From Bacteroidota bacterium (GTDB taxonomy: Bacteria > Bacteroidota > Bacteroidia > Chitinophagales > Chitinophagaceae), in NCBI GenBank assembly GCA_023423835.1, contig JAFAEW010000125.1:1-12720 (forward strand): a stretch of 12,720 bases of DNA. The letters run 5' to 3'. The notes beneath the pieces were generated by a model, which was given only the letters and a program-made list of their open reading frames with translations, was not told where the DNA came from and ran no database searches. This document shows positions 5,817 through 12,720 of this stretch, piece after piece (position 1 is the stretch's first letter; each line of letters begins with the position of its first letter). The position numbers and the translations under genes were made by a program.

Positions 5817-6832
5817 GAAACCGCGTATTTAGATTTCACGAGCCTGTTTTTCCCGTCGCCATCACAAATTGCAAAACTGAAACCCGGCTGAATAGCATAG
5901 CTTCCAAAGTCCGCATTCTTATTGAGGGCGATAAAAGCCACCTGAATATCCTTTGCCTTGTCGCCATTTCGTTTTATAATCCTTTCAACGGCCTTTTTGC
6001 AAGCCGCTTCCGGTGTTAATCCCTGCCGCATAAATTCAATGACGAGATGGGTTCCGCAGATCTTCATTACTTCCTCTCCAACACCCGTAGATACTGCGGC
6101 TCCCACTTCATTATCTACATACAATCCGGCGCCGATGATTGGCGAATCGCCCACCCGTCCGTGCATTTTAAAGGCCATTCCGCTTGTGGTACAGCTACCG
6201 CTCAGATTGCCGTTTGCATCCATTGCGATCATCCCGATGGTATCGTGGTTAAAATCGCCGTTTTCGAGCCGGGTAGGAACGGCAGCAGCTTGCCCTTTAT
6301 TCTCAATATTTATTTCAGGATGATAATTCGAGGTTTTCAACCAGTTTTCGTACGCCTTTTTTGCATCCTCCGAAAGCTCACCGCTTTCAAACGGAAATCC
6401 CTGAGCAACCGCAAATTGCTGCGCACCTTCTCCAACCAGAAGTACATGAGGTGTTTTTTCCATCACCAAACGGGCAACCGAAATCGGATGTTTGATCCTC
6501 TGCAGGCAGGCAACGGCTCCTGCATTTCCGTGTTCATCCATAATTGATGCATCGAGGGTTACGAATCCGTCGCGGTCAGGAAAGGCATTCAGTCCCACGC
6601 AGCAATTGTTGGAGGCTTCGGTCACTCTCACGCCCTGTTCCACCGCATCCAGCGCTCTTCCGTTGTTGCTCAGGACCTTCCAGGCGGCCTTATTGGCCTC
6701 AATTCCCGCATCCCAGGTGGATAATACTACCGGAAATTTTCCTTTTCTGTTTTCCGATGCCCACAGTTTTGCCGGTAGTACAGACAAAGCGCCGAGCGAG
6801 CTTAATGCTAAAAATTTACGTCTTTCAATCAT
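5813..6832 (-). CDS. N4-(beta-N-acetylglucosaminyl)-L-asparaginase (glycosylasparaginase), Tat-exported
   Basis: The product has 339 residues and is an Ntn-hydrolase of the glycosylasparaginase family. This enzyme cleaves the bond between asparagine and N-acetylglucosamine in glycoasparagines. The N-terminus ERRKFLALSSLGALSVLPA (3-21) is a twin-arginine type signal. The precursor should cut itself between Asp197 and Thr198 in NHDTIGM (195-201), making Thr198 the N-terminal nucleophile of the beta chain. Other residues fit the well-studied Elizabethkingia meningoseptica enzyme by spacing: Trp40 in STW, Thr216 (18 after the nucleophile), Arg226 and Asp229 in HGRVGDSPIIGAG, and Thr249-Gly250 in STGVGEE. 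All key residues seem to be present. It is the first gene of an operon with cutC. A periplasmic role in using host or environmental glycoproteins is likely. Confidence 0.93.
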   Translation of the reverse strand: MIERRKFLALSSLGALSVLPAKLWASENRKGKFPVVLSTWDAGIEANKAAWKVLSNNGRALDAVEQGVRVTEASNNCCVGLNAFPDRDGFVTLDASIMDEHGNAGAVACLQRIKHPISVARLVMEKTPHVLLVGEGAQQFAVAQGFPFESGELSEDAKKAYENWLKTSNYHPEINIENKGQAAAVPTRLENGDFNHDTIGMIAMDANGNLSGSCTTSGMAFKMHGRVGDSPIIGAGLYVDNEVGAAVSTGVGEEVMKICGTHLVIEFMRQGLTPEAACKKAVERIIKRNGDKAKDIQVAFIALNKNADFGSYAIQPGFSFAICDGDGKNRLVKSKYAVS

Positions 6833-7087
6833 ACAGCTAATTCAATTAATGCAGCCCAAGGTAAGAAAACTGTGCATTCAATCGACCAACCTCGCAAAAT
6901 TCAACACCTGCATCGAATGTCTCGCTTTTTAGGGTTTGCCCGTCAGCCGGCTAATTGATGGTTTTGAATGTAGAATATATACCCCGTTTTATTGTTCCGT
7001 TCAGCCTTTCGAAATGCAGGAGTATCAAAGGCTATTGGCATATAAATGGCATTTAGGAGAATATATTTTCATTCATAAATTTTACAT

Positions 7088-8269
7088 ATGCACAACAGCG
7101 GATCTCTTTTTTCAGACTTGATTTGTTTTTCGCATTTACGATGGGATTTTGTGTTTCAACGCCCACAGCATCTATTAACGAGGTTTGCAAAACAATACCG
7201 TGTATTTTACATTGAGGAAACCATTTTTAGCCACGAGCCAGATTCCTTCAGTCTTCGTAAGACACCTGAAAATGTATGGGTGGTAAATCTTAATATCCGT
7301 CACCACGGAACTGAGTCAGAAATGCGGGTACGGCAGCAGAACCTGCTTTCACAATTGTTTGAGATCGCTGCTATTAAAGATTACATCTTTTGGTTTTATA
7401 CGCCCATGCCGGTTTTCATTTCAGAACATCTTCATCCCAAAATGATCATTTATGATTGCATGGATGAACTGAAAGCGTTTAAATCGGCTCCAACCGCATT
7501 GACAGAAAGAGAGCCATTGTTGTTTCAAAAGGCTGATCTTGTTTTTACTGGTGGATTTAGTTTGTATCATGCCAAAAAAGGATTACACCACAATATCCAT
7601 CCGTTTCCCTCAAGCATCGATAAAGTTCATTTTGGGGAAGCGAGAAGTATGGAAGGAGAACCGGCCGATCTGGTGTCGATCGCACATCCGAGATTTGGCT
7701 TTTTTGGCGTAATTGATGAACGCTTTGATATTCCCCTATTGCGGGATGTGGCCACTGCGAGACCGGATTGGCAGTTTGTGATTGTTGGACCGGTTGCAAA
7801 AATCAGCCATCATGATCTTCCTCATTTACCCAATATTCATTACCTCGGCAATAAAAGTTACAGCGAGTTACCACAGTATCTCGCGGGTTGGGATATTGCC
7901 ATGGTACCGTTTGCAAGAAACGAATCCACTAAATTCATCAGTCCCACCAAAACTCCGGAATACCTGGCGGCCGGATGCCCGGTTATCTCCACGTCTATAA
8001 CCGACGTTGTAGATCCTTATGGAAAGATGAATCTCGTGCAGATTGCAGATTCTCCGGAAGAATTTATAGCGGCAGCCGAAAAAGAACTCGCCAATGAAAA
8101 TTATGCAGAATGGCTTTGCAAGGTAGATGATTTTCTGGCCGAAAATTCATGGGATAAAACCTGGAGGTCAATGATGACTTTGATCATCGAAACCCTGAAG
8201 CTTAAAGAAGTAAAGATTAAAAATAACGTAGAGATAATCATTAATAAAAAGGAAAAAATATATGTTTGA
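7088..8269 (+). CDS. glycosyltransferase (GT-B fold, GT4/family 1-like), paired with glf
   Basis: The product has 393 residues. Near the N-terminus is DFVFQRPQHLLTRFA (20-34), typical of a group of GT-B glycosyltransferases found in capsule and O-antigen loci. The C-terminal Rossmann half has FGFFGVIDERFD (203-214), FVIVGP (230-235), WDIAMVPF (268-275) and SPTKTPEYLAAGCPVIST (285-302); the last is the nucleotide-sugar binding region containing the conserved acidic residue of the family. No signal peptide or membrane segment is seen, so it should act at the cytoplasmic face. The gene overlaps the start of UDP-galactopyranose mutase by eight bases. This points to use of UDP-galactofuranose or to building the same glycan, although the donor cannot be read from the sequence. 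The lysine-rich tail after about residue 370 is probably not structured. Confidence 0.85.
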   Translation: MHNSGSLFSDLICFSHLRWDFVFQRPQHLLTRFAKQYRVFYIEETIFSHEPDSFSLRKTPENVWVVNLNIRHHGTESEMRVRQQNLLSQLFEIAAIKDYIFWFYTPMPVFISEHLHPKMIIYDCMDELKAFKSAPTALTEREPLLFQKADLVFTGGFSLYHAKKGLHHNIHPFPSSIDKVHFGEARSMEGEPADLVSIAHPRFGFFGVIDERFDIPLLRDVATARPDWQFVIVGPVAKISHHDLPHLPNIHYLGNKSYSELPQYLAGWDIAMVPFARNESTKFISPTKTPEYLAAGCPVISTSITDVVDPYGKMNLVQIADSPEEFIAAAEKELANENYAEWLCKVDDFLAENSWDKTWRSMMTLIIETLKLKEVKIKNNVEIIINKKEKIYV

Positions 8270-9404
8270 TTACCTGATTGTAGGCGCCGGATTCGCAGGA
8301 AGCGTTTTAGCGGAAAGACTCGCTTCACGAGGAGATAAAAAGGTATTACTGGTAGAAAAGAGAGATCATATCGGAGGTAATGCATATGATTATTACAATA
8401 AGGACGGAATACTGATTCATAAATACGGACCGCACATTTTTCATACAAACTCAAAAGAAGTCTTCGATTATCTCGGTCAGTTTACTGCCTGGCGACCATA
8501 TGAACACCATGTGTTGGCAAGTGTGGACGGACAACTGGTACCAATTCCCATAAATCTGAATACGATCAATAAACTATACGGGCTGAATTTAAGTTCAATG
8601 GAAGTCGACGAGTTTCTGAAATCGCGGGCTGAACCGGTTTCTCCGGTCCTGACATCACGGGATGTGGTGGTAAGCAAGGTGGGAAAAGAATTGTATGAAA
8701 AATTTTTCCGGGGCTACACCCGGAAACAATGGGATCTTGATCCTTCAGAACTCGATGCATCGGTTACGGCAAGGGTTCCCACGCGAACCAATAAGGATGA
8801 CCGATATTTCACCGACACCTTTCAGTCAATGCCTGCCCAGGGCTATACGAGAATGTTTCAGAAAATGCTCGATCATCCTAATATTAAGGTCATGTTAAAC
8901 ACCGATTATAAGGAAATCATCGACCTGATTCCGTATCATCAGATGATCTATACCGGCCCGATCGACAGTTTCTTCAACTACTGTTACGGACCTTTACCGT
9001 ACAGATCAATCAATTTCAAATTTGAAACGGTGGATGAAGAGCATTTTCAGCCGACAGGAACGGTAAACTATCCCAATGAACACGCCTATACAAGGATTAC
9101 CGAATTCAAATACCTGACCGGACAAAAGCACCAGAAGACGACGATTGTATATGAATATCCCGTGGCCGAAGGCGATCCTTATTACCCGGTACCACGGCCG
9201 GAGAACGCTGAATTATATAAGAAATATCAGCAACTGGCAGCAGCTATCAGCAATACGCATTTTGTGGGAAGATTAGCAAACTACCGCTATTACAATATGG
9301 ATCAGGTGGTTGCATCGGCGCTGACGCTGTTTAAGAAGCTTATGCCCGGCCATGACCGGAAACTAAAAAACGGACAGAAAATTCCACAATTGAGTTTGAA
9401 ATAA
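8262..9404 (+). CDS. glf: UDP-galactopyranose mutase
   Basis: The product has 380 residues, full length for the bacterial enzyme, an FAD flavoprotein that interconverts UDP-galactopyranose and UDP-galactofuranose. The dinucleotide-binding motif VGAGFAGSVLAERL is at 7-20, with Glu32 as the likely ribose ligand. Other family marks are IGGNAYDYY (37-45), KYGPHIFHT (54-62), GYTRKQWDLDP (151-161), GYTRMF (194-199), TRITEFK (277-283) and FVGRLANYRYYNMDQ (334-348). It is translationally coupled to the glycosyltransferase upstream. Galactofuranose occurs in O-antigens, capsules and exopolysaccharides, so this pair probably serves a surface polysaccharide. No other polysaccharide genes are in the window, which suggests a small stand-alone locus rather than a full capsule cluster. 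Confidence 0.97.
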   Translation: MFDYLIVGAGFAGSVLAERLASRGDKKVLLVEKRDHIGGNAYDYYNKDGILIHKYGPHIFHTNSKEVFDYLGQFTAWRPYEHHVLASVDGQLVPIPINLNTINKLYGLNLSSMEVDEFLKSRAEPVSPVLTSRDVVVSKVGKELYEKFFRGYTRKQWDLDPSELDASVTARVPTRTNKDDRYFTDTFQSMPAQGYTRMFQKMLDHPNIKVMLNTDYKEIIDLIPYHQMIYTGPIDSFFNYCYGPLPYRSINFKFETVDEEHFQPTGTVNYPNEHAYTRITEFKYLTGQKHQKTTIVYEYPVAEGDPYYPVPRPENAELYKKYQQLAAAISNTHFVGRLANYRYYNMDQVVASALTLFKKLMPGHDRKLKNGQKIPQLSLK

Positions 9405-9412
9405 AATTGTAC

Positions 9413-9459
9413 TTGGTCCGGAAAGGTTTTGAAATGGTGTTGAATGAATTCCGGACTAA
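9413..9459. terminator. hairpin between convergent genes, possible bidirectional terminator
   Basis: Arms TTGGTCCGGAA (9413-9423) and TTCCGGACTAA (9449-9459) pair over 11 positions with one G-U, around a loop of 25 bases. It fills most of the gap between the ends of glf and the next, convergent gene. No strong T-run follows directly on either side, so the terminator role is likely from position but not proven. Confidence 0.45.
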
Positions 9460-9468
9460 GTTACATTG

Positions 9469-9903
9469 TTACTTTTTCATCAGTATTTTATGAAATTTTT
9501 CCAGTTCAGAAATGTCGGCCGCCGAGAGCGGTTCATTGTGTTCTGTTTTATTCCTTAAAAACAGGACGCGCTTATGCTGCGGAAATTTTTCCAGAATTTC
9601 ATCAATCATTTTTTCAGCCATCTCATTTTTGCTGTAAAGCGGTTTATTTGGCGGCAGCTCCGATTTAAATCTGTTTGGACGTTTCAGGATCTCGGCTTCA
9701 AGTGTCGCTAATTTTCCGGCCGGAAGATCTTTTACTTTCATTGCAATTTTCTGGAGGCCCTGCAGCTGTTTTTTGCTCAAACCTCCTCTTTCCTGGTATT
9801 GGTAATAGAGGCTGTTTACGAAATTGGAATCAGGAAATGCGGTCAGACAATCAGAAAGAATATCTTTAATTACATCTACTTCCGGCTTTTTTCTCTGTAT
9901 CAT
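9469..9903 (-). CDS. conserved small protein of unknown function
   Basis: The product has 144 residues from the ATG at 9903. The frame could start 45 bases earlier (9948), but that ATG lies upstream of a good promoter -7 element, and the later start has a GGGAG eight bases before it, so 9903 is preferred. The sequence is polar, mostly helical, and has no signal peptide or membrane segment, so it should be cytoplasmic. Recognisable blocks are FVNSLYYQYQERGGLSKKQL (28-47), LPAGKLATLEAEILKRP (60-76), and a C-terminal part with FPQHKRVLFLRNKT (107-120). It looks like a family found in related Bacteroidota, but I know no function for it. It stands divergent to the aspartokinase gene and convergent to glf. 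Confidence 0.75.
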   Translation of the reverse strand: MIQRKKPEVDVIKDILSDCLTAFPDSNFVNSLYYQYQERGGLSKKQLQGLQKIAMKVKDLPAGKLATLEAEILKRPNRFKSELPPNKPLYSKNEMAEKMIDEILEKFPQHKRVLFLRNKTEHNEPLSAADISELEKFHKILMKK

Positions 9904-9924
9904 GTGGCAGCTCCCTTTATTGGT

Positions 9925-9955
9925 CAAACATAAAAAAAGAAAAATCAACTTTCAA
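9925..9955 (-). promoter_or_regulatory. Bacteroidota-type promoter of the small unknown gene
   Basis: On the minus strand, TTG (9955-9953), a spacer of 20 bases and TATGTTTG (9932-9925) fit the Bacteroidota sigma consensus TTG-N19/20-TAnnTTTG. Transcription would start near 9920, about 17 bases before the ATG at 9903, leaving a short leader with the AAAGGGAG ribosome-binding region. Confidence 0.6.
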
Positions 9956-9958
9956 CTA

Positions 9959-9966
9959 TAATTTTG
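9959..9966 (+). promoter_or_regulatory. possible -7 element of the aspartokinase gene
   Basis: TAATTTTG matches TAnnTTTG exactly, but no TTG lies 19-20 bases upstream. Transcription would start near 9971, almost at the ATG at 9975. That would make the message nearly leaderless, or else favour the internal ATG at 10038. Confidence 0.4.
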
Positions 9967-9974
9967 CCGGCCTA

Positions 9975-11342
9975 ATGAAGGAGTCAAAAAAAGTAAGAGA
10001 ACAGTCAGCGCAAAATGGCTTTCAGGATTTTAAGGTGATGAAGTTTGGAGGAACAAGTGTTGGCACGCCTGAGAAGATGCAACAGGTTGCGCAATTGGTT
10101 TTATCGCAAAAACAGCCGGTGATTGTAGTTTTAAGCGCCTTATCGGGAACAACGAATGCGTTGTCTTCAATTTCGGCGCTGCTGGCCGAGCATAAAAAGA
10201 CGGAAGCGAAAGAGACGATCGTAGAACTGGAAGTAAGGTATCGTCAGTTCATCTCAGGATTATTACAAACGGAAGCCGCACGGCAAAAAGCGGAATCGGT
10301 TTTGGAGGAACATTTTGAATTCTTAAACATCATCCTGAAGATCTCTTACAGCGCTTCATTAAGTAAAGATATTCTTGCGCAGGGTGAACTGCTTAGCACC
10401 CGGTTGTTTTCGATTTTGCTGGATGAATTAACAGCGGCTCATCGGCTTTTGCCGGCGCTCGAGTTTATGAGTGTTGACGAGCAGGGAGAACCGAGAACCG
10501 GTCAGATAAAAGTGCTTCTGAGTCAGTTGTTGGACAAACATTCCGATAAATGCATTTTCGTAACCCAGGGGTATATTTGCCGAAACGCAAAAGGCGAGAT
10601 CGACAACCTTAACCGCGGCGGAAGCGATTATACCGCTTCACTCATTGCCGGTGCCATCGGAGCTGCGGTTTGTGAGATCTGGACGGATATCAATGGGATG
10701 CACAACAATGATCCGCGAATTGTTGAAAATACGCGTCCAGTTGAACAATTGAGTTTTAACGAGGCGGCGGAACTGGCTTATTTTGGCGCCAAAATTCTTC
10801 ACCCTTCCTGCATCTGGCCGGCGCAATTGTTCCGCGTTCCCGTAAGGTTGCTCAATACGATGGAGCCGGAAGCAAAAGGAACGATAATTGAAGAAAAGGC
10901 CGATCATTCCGGACTAAGGGCAATCGCAGCTAAAGATGGTATTATCGCCATAAAGATCAGAAGCAGCCGGATGCTGCTGGCGTATGGCTTCCTGAAAAAA
11001 GTATTCGAGGTTTTTGAAAAATATAAGACGCCGATTGACATGGTCACCACTTCTGAAGTTGCCATTTCGGTGACAATTGATTCCGATCTGCAGTTAAGCA
11101 GCATTCTGCAGGAGTTGGAACCGTTTTGTACGGTATCGGTGGATTATGATCAAACAATTGTAGCCCTGGTGGGAAATGAGATTGCCGCAACCGCCGAGAT
11201 CCTGCAAAGGATTTTCACCGCACTCAACGATATTCCGGTTCGGATGGTAAGCTATGGGGGAAGTAAGGACAACATTTCACTTCTAATCCCTTCGGATCAG
11301 AAAGCAAAAACGCTGCAACTGTTAAACAAGGCGTTGTTTTAG
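9975..11342 (+). CDS. lysC: aspartate kinase (monofunctional, lysine-sensitive type)
   Basis: The product has 455 residues. It phosphorylates aspartate to aspartyl phosphate, the first step toward lysine, threonine, methionine and diaminopimelate. The kinase domain shows VMKFGGTSVG (21-30), VVLSALSGTTNAL (51-63), AQGELLSTRL (135-144), FVTQGY (195-200), LNRGGSDYTAS (212-222), EIWTDINGMHNNDPR (234-248) and FNEAAELAYFGAKILHP (261-277). Two ACT regulatory domains follow (about 320-390 and 395-455), with MVTTSEVAISV (356-366) in the place where lysine-sensitive enzymes bind their effector. No homoserine dehydrogenase is fused, so it is monofunctional. The start at 9975 gives about 20 extra residues before the first conserved strand; ATG 10038, with AAGG before it, is an alternative but would clip that strand. 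No other pathway gene lies nearby. Confidence 0.94.
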   Translation: MKESKKVREQSAQNGFQDFKVMKFGGTSVGTPEKMQQVAQLVLSQKQPVIVVLSALSGTTNALSSISALLAEHKKTEAKETIVELEVRYRQFISGLLQTEAARQKAESVLEEHFEFLNIILKISYSASLSKDILAQGELLSTRLFSILLDELTAAHRLLPALEFMSVDEQGEPRTGQIKVLLSQLLDKHSDKCIFVTQGYICRNAKGEIDNLNRGGSDYTASLIAGAIGAAVCEIWTDINGMHNNDPRIVENTRPVEQLSFNEAAELAYFGAKILHPSCIWPAQLFRVPVRLLNTMEPEAKGTIIEEKADHSGLRAIAAKDGIIAIKIRSSRMLLAYGFLKKVFEVFEKYKTPIDMVTTSEVAISVTIDSDLQLSSILQELEPFCTVSVDYDQTIVALVGNEIAATAEILQRIFTALNDIPVRMVSYGGSKDNISLLIPSDQKAKTLQLLNKALF

Positions 11343-11407
11343 TTCCCAAACACGAGTATCCTCCGGTTTTTTTCTGCGGATGAATGGCGGTTTCGTTTTA
11401 ACCCGCT

Positions 11408-12190
11408 TTATTGCTGATTGGCGTAAACAACCTTGAAATGGTGATCGATCCGATAGCTGTTGTCTTCCTGCCGGTAGGGCAACAGATCTTTGTAAACAGC
11501 ATCATACACTTTCTGGTAATCTGAATGGCTGATTGCATCTCCGGCGGCAGCGGAAGAAAGAACGGTATTCATCGCTTCTTCAGGATCTTTATAATTGGCA
11601 ACGCTGCTGAAATTTTCGCTTCTGATGGTAAGAAATCCGGCCTCTTTCAACAACGATTCCAAAACGCCAAATCCGGTTTGCACAAAATGATTGTTTTCCC
11701 GTTTGTCTTCCGGGAAAAATTTTTGGAGAGTCTGCATATACCGGGGAAGTTGTCCGGATGCATCCATTCCCCAGGTTGCTACAACGAGAAAACCGTCGAG
11801 TTGCAATACCCTTTTTGCTTCCTGTAATACGGTAAGCGGATTTTCTGCAAAGGAAAGCGACTGGATAAAGCTGACAATACCGAAACTGTTATCTGCGAAA
11901 GGCAGTTGATTCATATCGCCGAGAAAAAATTTTTCAGAAGGGACCCGGTTTTTCGCCGCATTGATGAGGTTAACATCATAATCCACGCCGGTTACATTGG
12001 CGCCCCTTGAAAAAGCAGCCCGGCAAAACATACCGCTGCCGCATCCCACATCCAGCAGAGAAACATTGTAACCGATATTGAGATCGTCGATGATCTTTTC
12101 GTAAAGCGGGATTTCGATATTTTCCTGCAAGATTACCGCGTCATTGGTTTGACCGGTAAGCATCTTTTTTTCCTGCCTGTTGCCTTCCAT
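11408..12190 (-). CDS. class I SAM-dependent methyltransferase
   Basis: The product has 260 residues from the ATG at 12190. A TTG at 12217 would add nine residues and has a GGAGG 12 bases upstream, so the start is uncertain. The fold is the UbiE/Methyltransf_11 type. Motif I is LLDVGCGSGMF (45-55), the acidic strand end is VTGVDYD (66-72), the adenine-binding region is LGDMNQLPFADNSFGIVSF (90-108), and the post-motif region has VLQEAKRVLQLDGFLVVATW (121-140). The C-terminal third (about 145-260) should shape the substrate site and gives no clue that I can read. The substrate is unknown; small molecules or quinone-like acceptors are common in this group. It lies 97 bases from the lamin-tail gene on the same strand and is convergent to the aspartokinase gene. 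Confidence 0.88.
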   Translation of the reverse strand: MEGNRQEKKMLTGQTNDAVILQENIEIPLYEKIIDDLNIGYNVSLLDVGCGSGMFCRAAFSRGANVTGVDYDVNLINAAKNRVPSEKFFLGDMNQLPFADNSFGIVSFIQSLSFAENPLTVLQEAKRVLQLDGFLVVATWGMDASGQLPRYMQTLQKFFPEDKRENNHFVQTGFGVLESLLKEAGFLTIRSENFSSVANYKDPEEAMNTVLSSAAAGDAISHSDYQKVYDAVYKDLLPYRQEDNSYRIDHHFKVVYANQQ

Positions 12191-12287
12191 AATATAAGTG
12201 TTTTTAATGTTGATCAATAAGCTTTATATCCTCCGGACTTCACTTCCCGCTTTCTATTCGAGTTACTAAAAATCATGCCGTGGGCTG

Positions 12288-12720
12288 TCAGCGAACACCG
12301 AGATTCGAAACGTCATCTTTCAATTTTATCACAATCCATTCGTTTTGCGAACCCGCCTGCCAGTTGGTATTTCCCGACTTTATCGCGGTACTTCTTCTCA
12401 CGGTCTGATCAACCGAAGCATTTTTGATTCCGCTGATGGTCCACCCCGTACCGGGATCGGTTCCCGGCTCTCCAAAAACATCAATCAATATACGGTTTTT
12501 TTCGAGCGTTATAGCATCATCTCCATTAAAATCGCAAACATTTGTCGGAAACGATTTGATTTGCGGAGGCAGGACGAGTGCCGCTCTCGGATGGGCAAGG
12601 ATGATAAACTGGTGCGATTCCAAAGCGGATAAGCCGGTGAGTTCGTCGAGCTTTACCGTGTAGCTTACGTCCATACTTCCGTTTTTATATAGGGAAATCG
12701 CATATTGCGATAAGACGACC
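12288..12720 (-). CDS. lamin tail domain (LTD) secreted protein, C-terminal part (truncated by window edge)
   Basis: The minus-strand frame is open to the end of the window, so the Met at 12674 is not a reliable start and only about the last 143 residues are seen. They carry features of the lamin tail domain found in secreted bacterial proteins: NGDDAITLEKNRILIDVFGE, PGTDPGTGWTISGIKNASVD, a VRRSTAIKSGNTNW stretch and a closing EWIVIKLKDDVSNLG. In Bacteroidota these domains often sit at the end of large exported nucleases, phosphoesterases or adhesin-like proteins. Which one this is cannot be told here. The protein ends right after the domain, so there is no C-terminal type IX secretion sorting domain behind it. 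Confidence 0.8.
   Translation of the reverse strand, partial: VVLSQYAISLYKNGSMDVSYTVKLDELTGLSALESHQFIILAHPRAALVLPPQIKSFPTNVCDFNGDDAITLEKNRILIDVFGEPGTDPGTGWTISGIKNASVDQTVRRSTAIKSGNTNWQAGSQNEWIVIKLKDDVSNLGVR

Noticed and set aside
6047..6547. Long open frame of 166 codons opposite the glycosylasparaginase gene
   Set aside because: It is a shadow of a gene with all catalytic residues on the other strand, and its product has no recognisable motif.
6936..7121. Small open frame of 61 codons before the glycosyltransferase gene
   Set aside because: It overlaps the start of that gene in another frame, has no ribosome-binding site or promoter, and has no recognisable product. The 6833-7087 gap shows no TAnnTTTG element on either strand.
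9904..9948. Upstream ATG at 9948 for the small unknown gene
   Set aside because: It would precede the predicted transcription start near 9920 and would add a cysteine- and leucine-rich stretch unlike the rest of the protein.
11343..11407. Terminator between lysC and the methyltransferase gene
   Set aside because: Only short imperfect stems (such as TCCG/CGGA) were found, and none has a T-run in the right place.
1..12720. CRISPR arrays, tRNA or rRNA genes
   Set aside because: No regularly spaced short repeats and no cloverleaf or ribosomal RNA signatures were seen on either strand.

Overview
The window looks like a chromosomal segment of a Bacteroidota bacterium, most likely from the Chitinophagales/Sphingobacteriales side. 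The evidence is the Bacteroidota-type Rhs core ending in DPTGL, a lamin-tail-domain secreted protein, a promoter of the TTG-N20-TAnnTTTG type, little use of Shine-Dalgarno sites, and protein families typical of that phylum. No tRNA, rRNA, CRISPR array or transposase was seen.

Region 1 (1-4153, plus strand) is an accessory polymorphic-toxin array. It opens with the 3' end of a large Rhs/YD-repeat gene carrying a C-terminal tip (CT1). Next comes a small membrane protein (putative immunity), then a short orphan copy of the same Rhs core with a different tip (CT2), then a beta-propeller lipoprotein (putative partner), and finally a third, broken copy of the core. Both tip-partner pairs have exactly 11 bases between stop and start. 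Copies 2 and 3 share an identical 30-base in-frame palindromic insertion that copy 1 lacks. The tips and partner genes are visibly more AT-rich than the core.

Region 2 (4223-6832, minus strand) holds a secreted RlpA-like double-psi beta-barrel protein with a good intrinsic terminator. Upstream of it is a two-gene operon in which a Tat-exported glycosylasparaginase overlaps cutC by 4 bases.

Region 3 (7088-9404, plus strand) is a coupled pair, a glycosyltransferase and UDP-galactopyranose mutase (glf), overlapping by 8 bases. It points to a galactofuranose-containing surface glycan. A long hairpin separates it from the next, convergent gene.

Region 4 (9469-11342) is a divergent pair: a small conserved protein of unknown function (minus) and a monofunctional aspartokinase with two ACT domains (plus). 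The 71 bases between the chosen starts hold a good Bacteroidota promoter for the small gene and a possible -7 element for the aspartokinase.

Region 5 (11408-12720, minus strand) holds a class I SAM-dependent methyltransferase and the C-terminal end of a lamin-tail-domain protein that runs off the window.

The part most worth attention is the Rhs tip array in region 1, with its repeated cores, two tips of unrecognised family and the palindrome inserted in the coding sequence. The rest looks like ordinary housekeeping or envelope genes.
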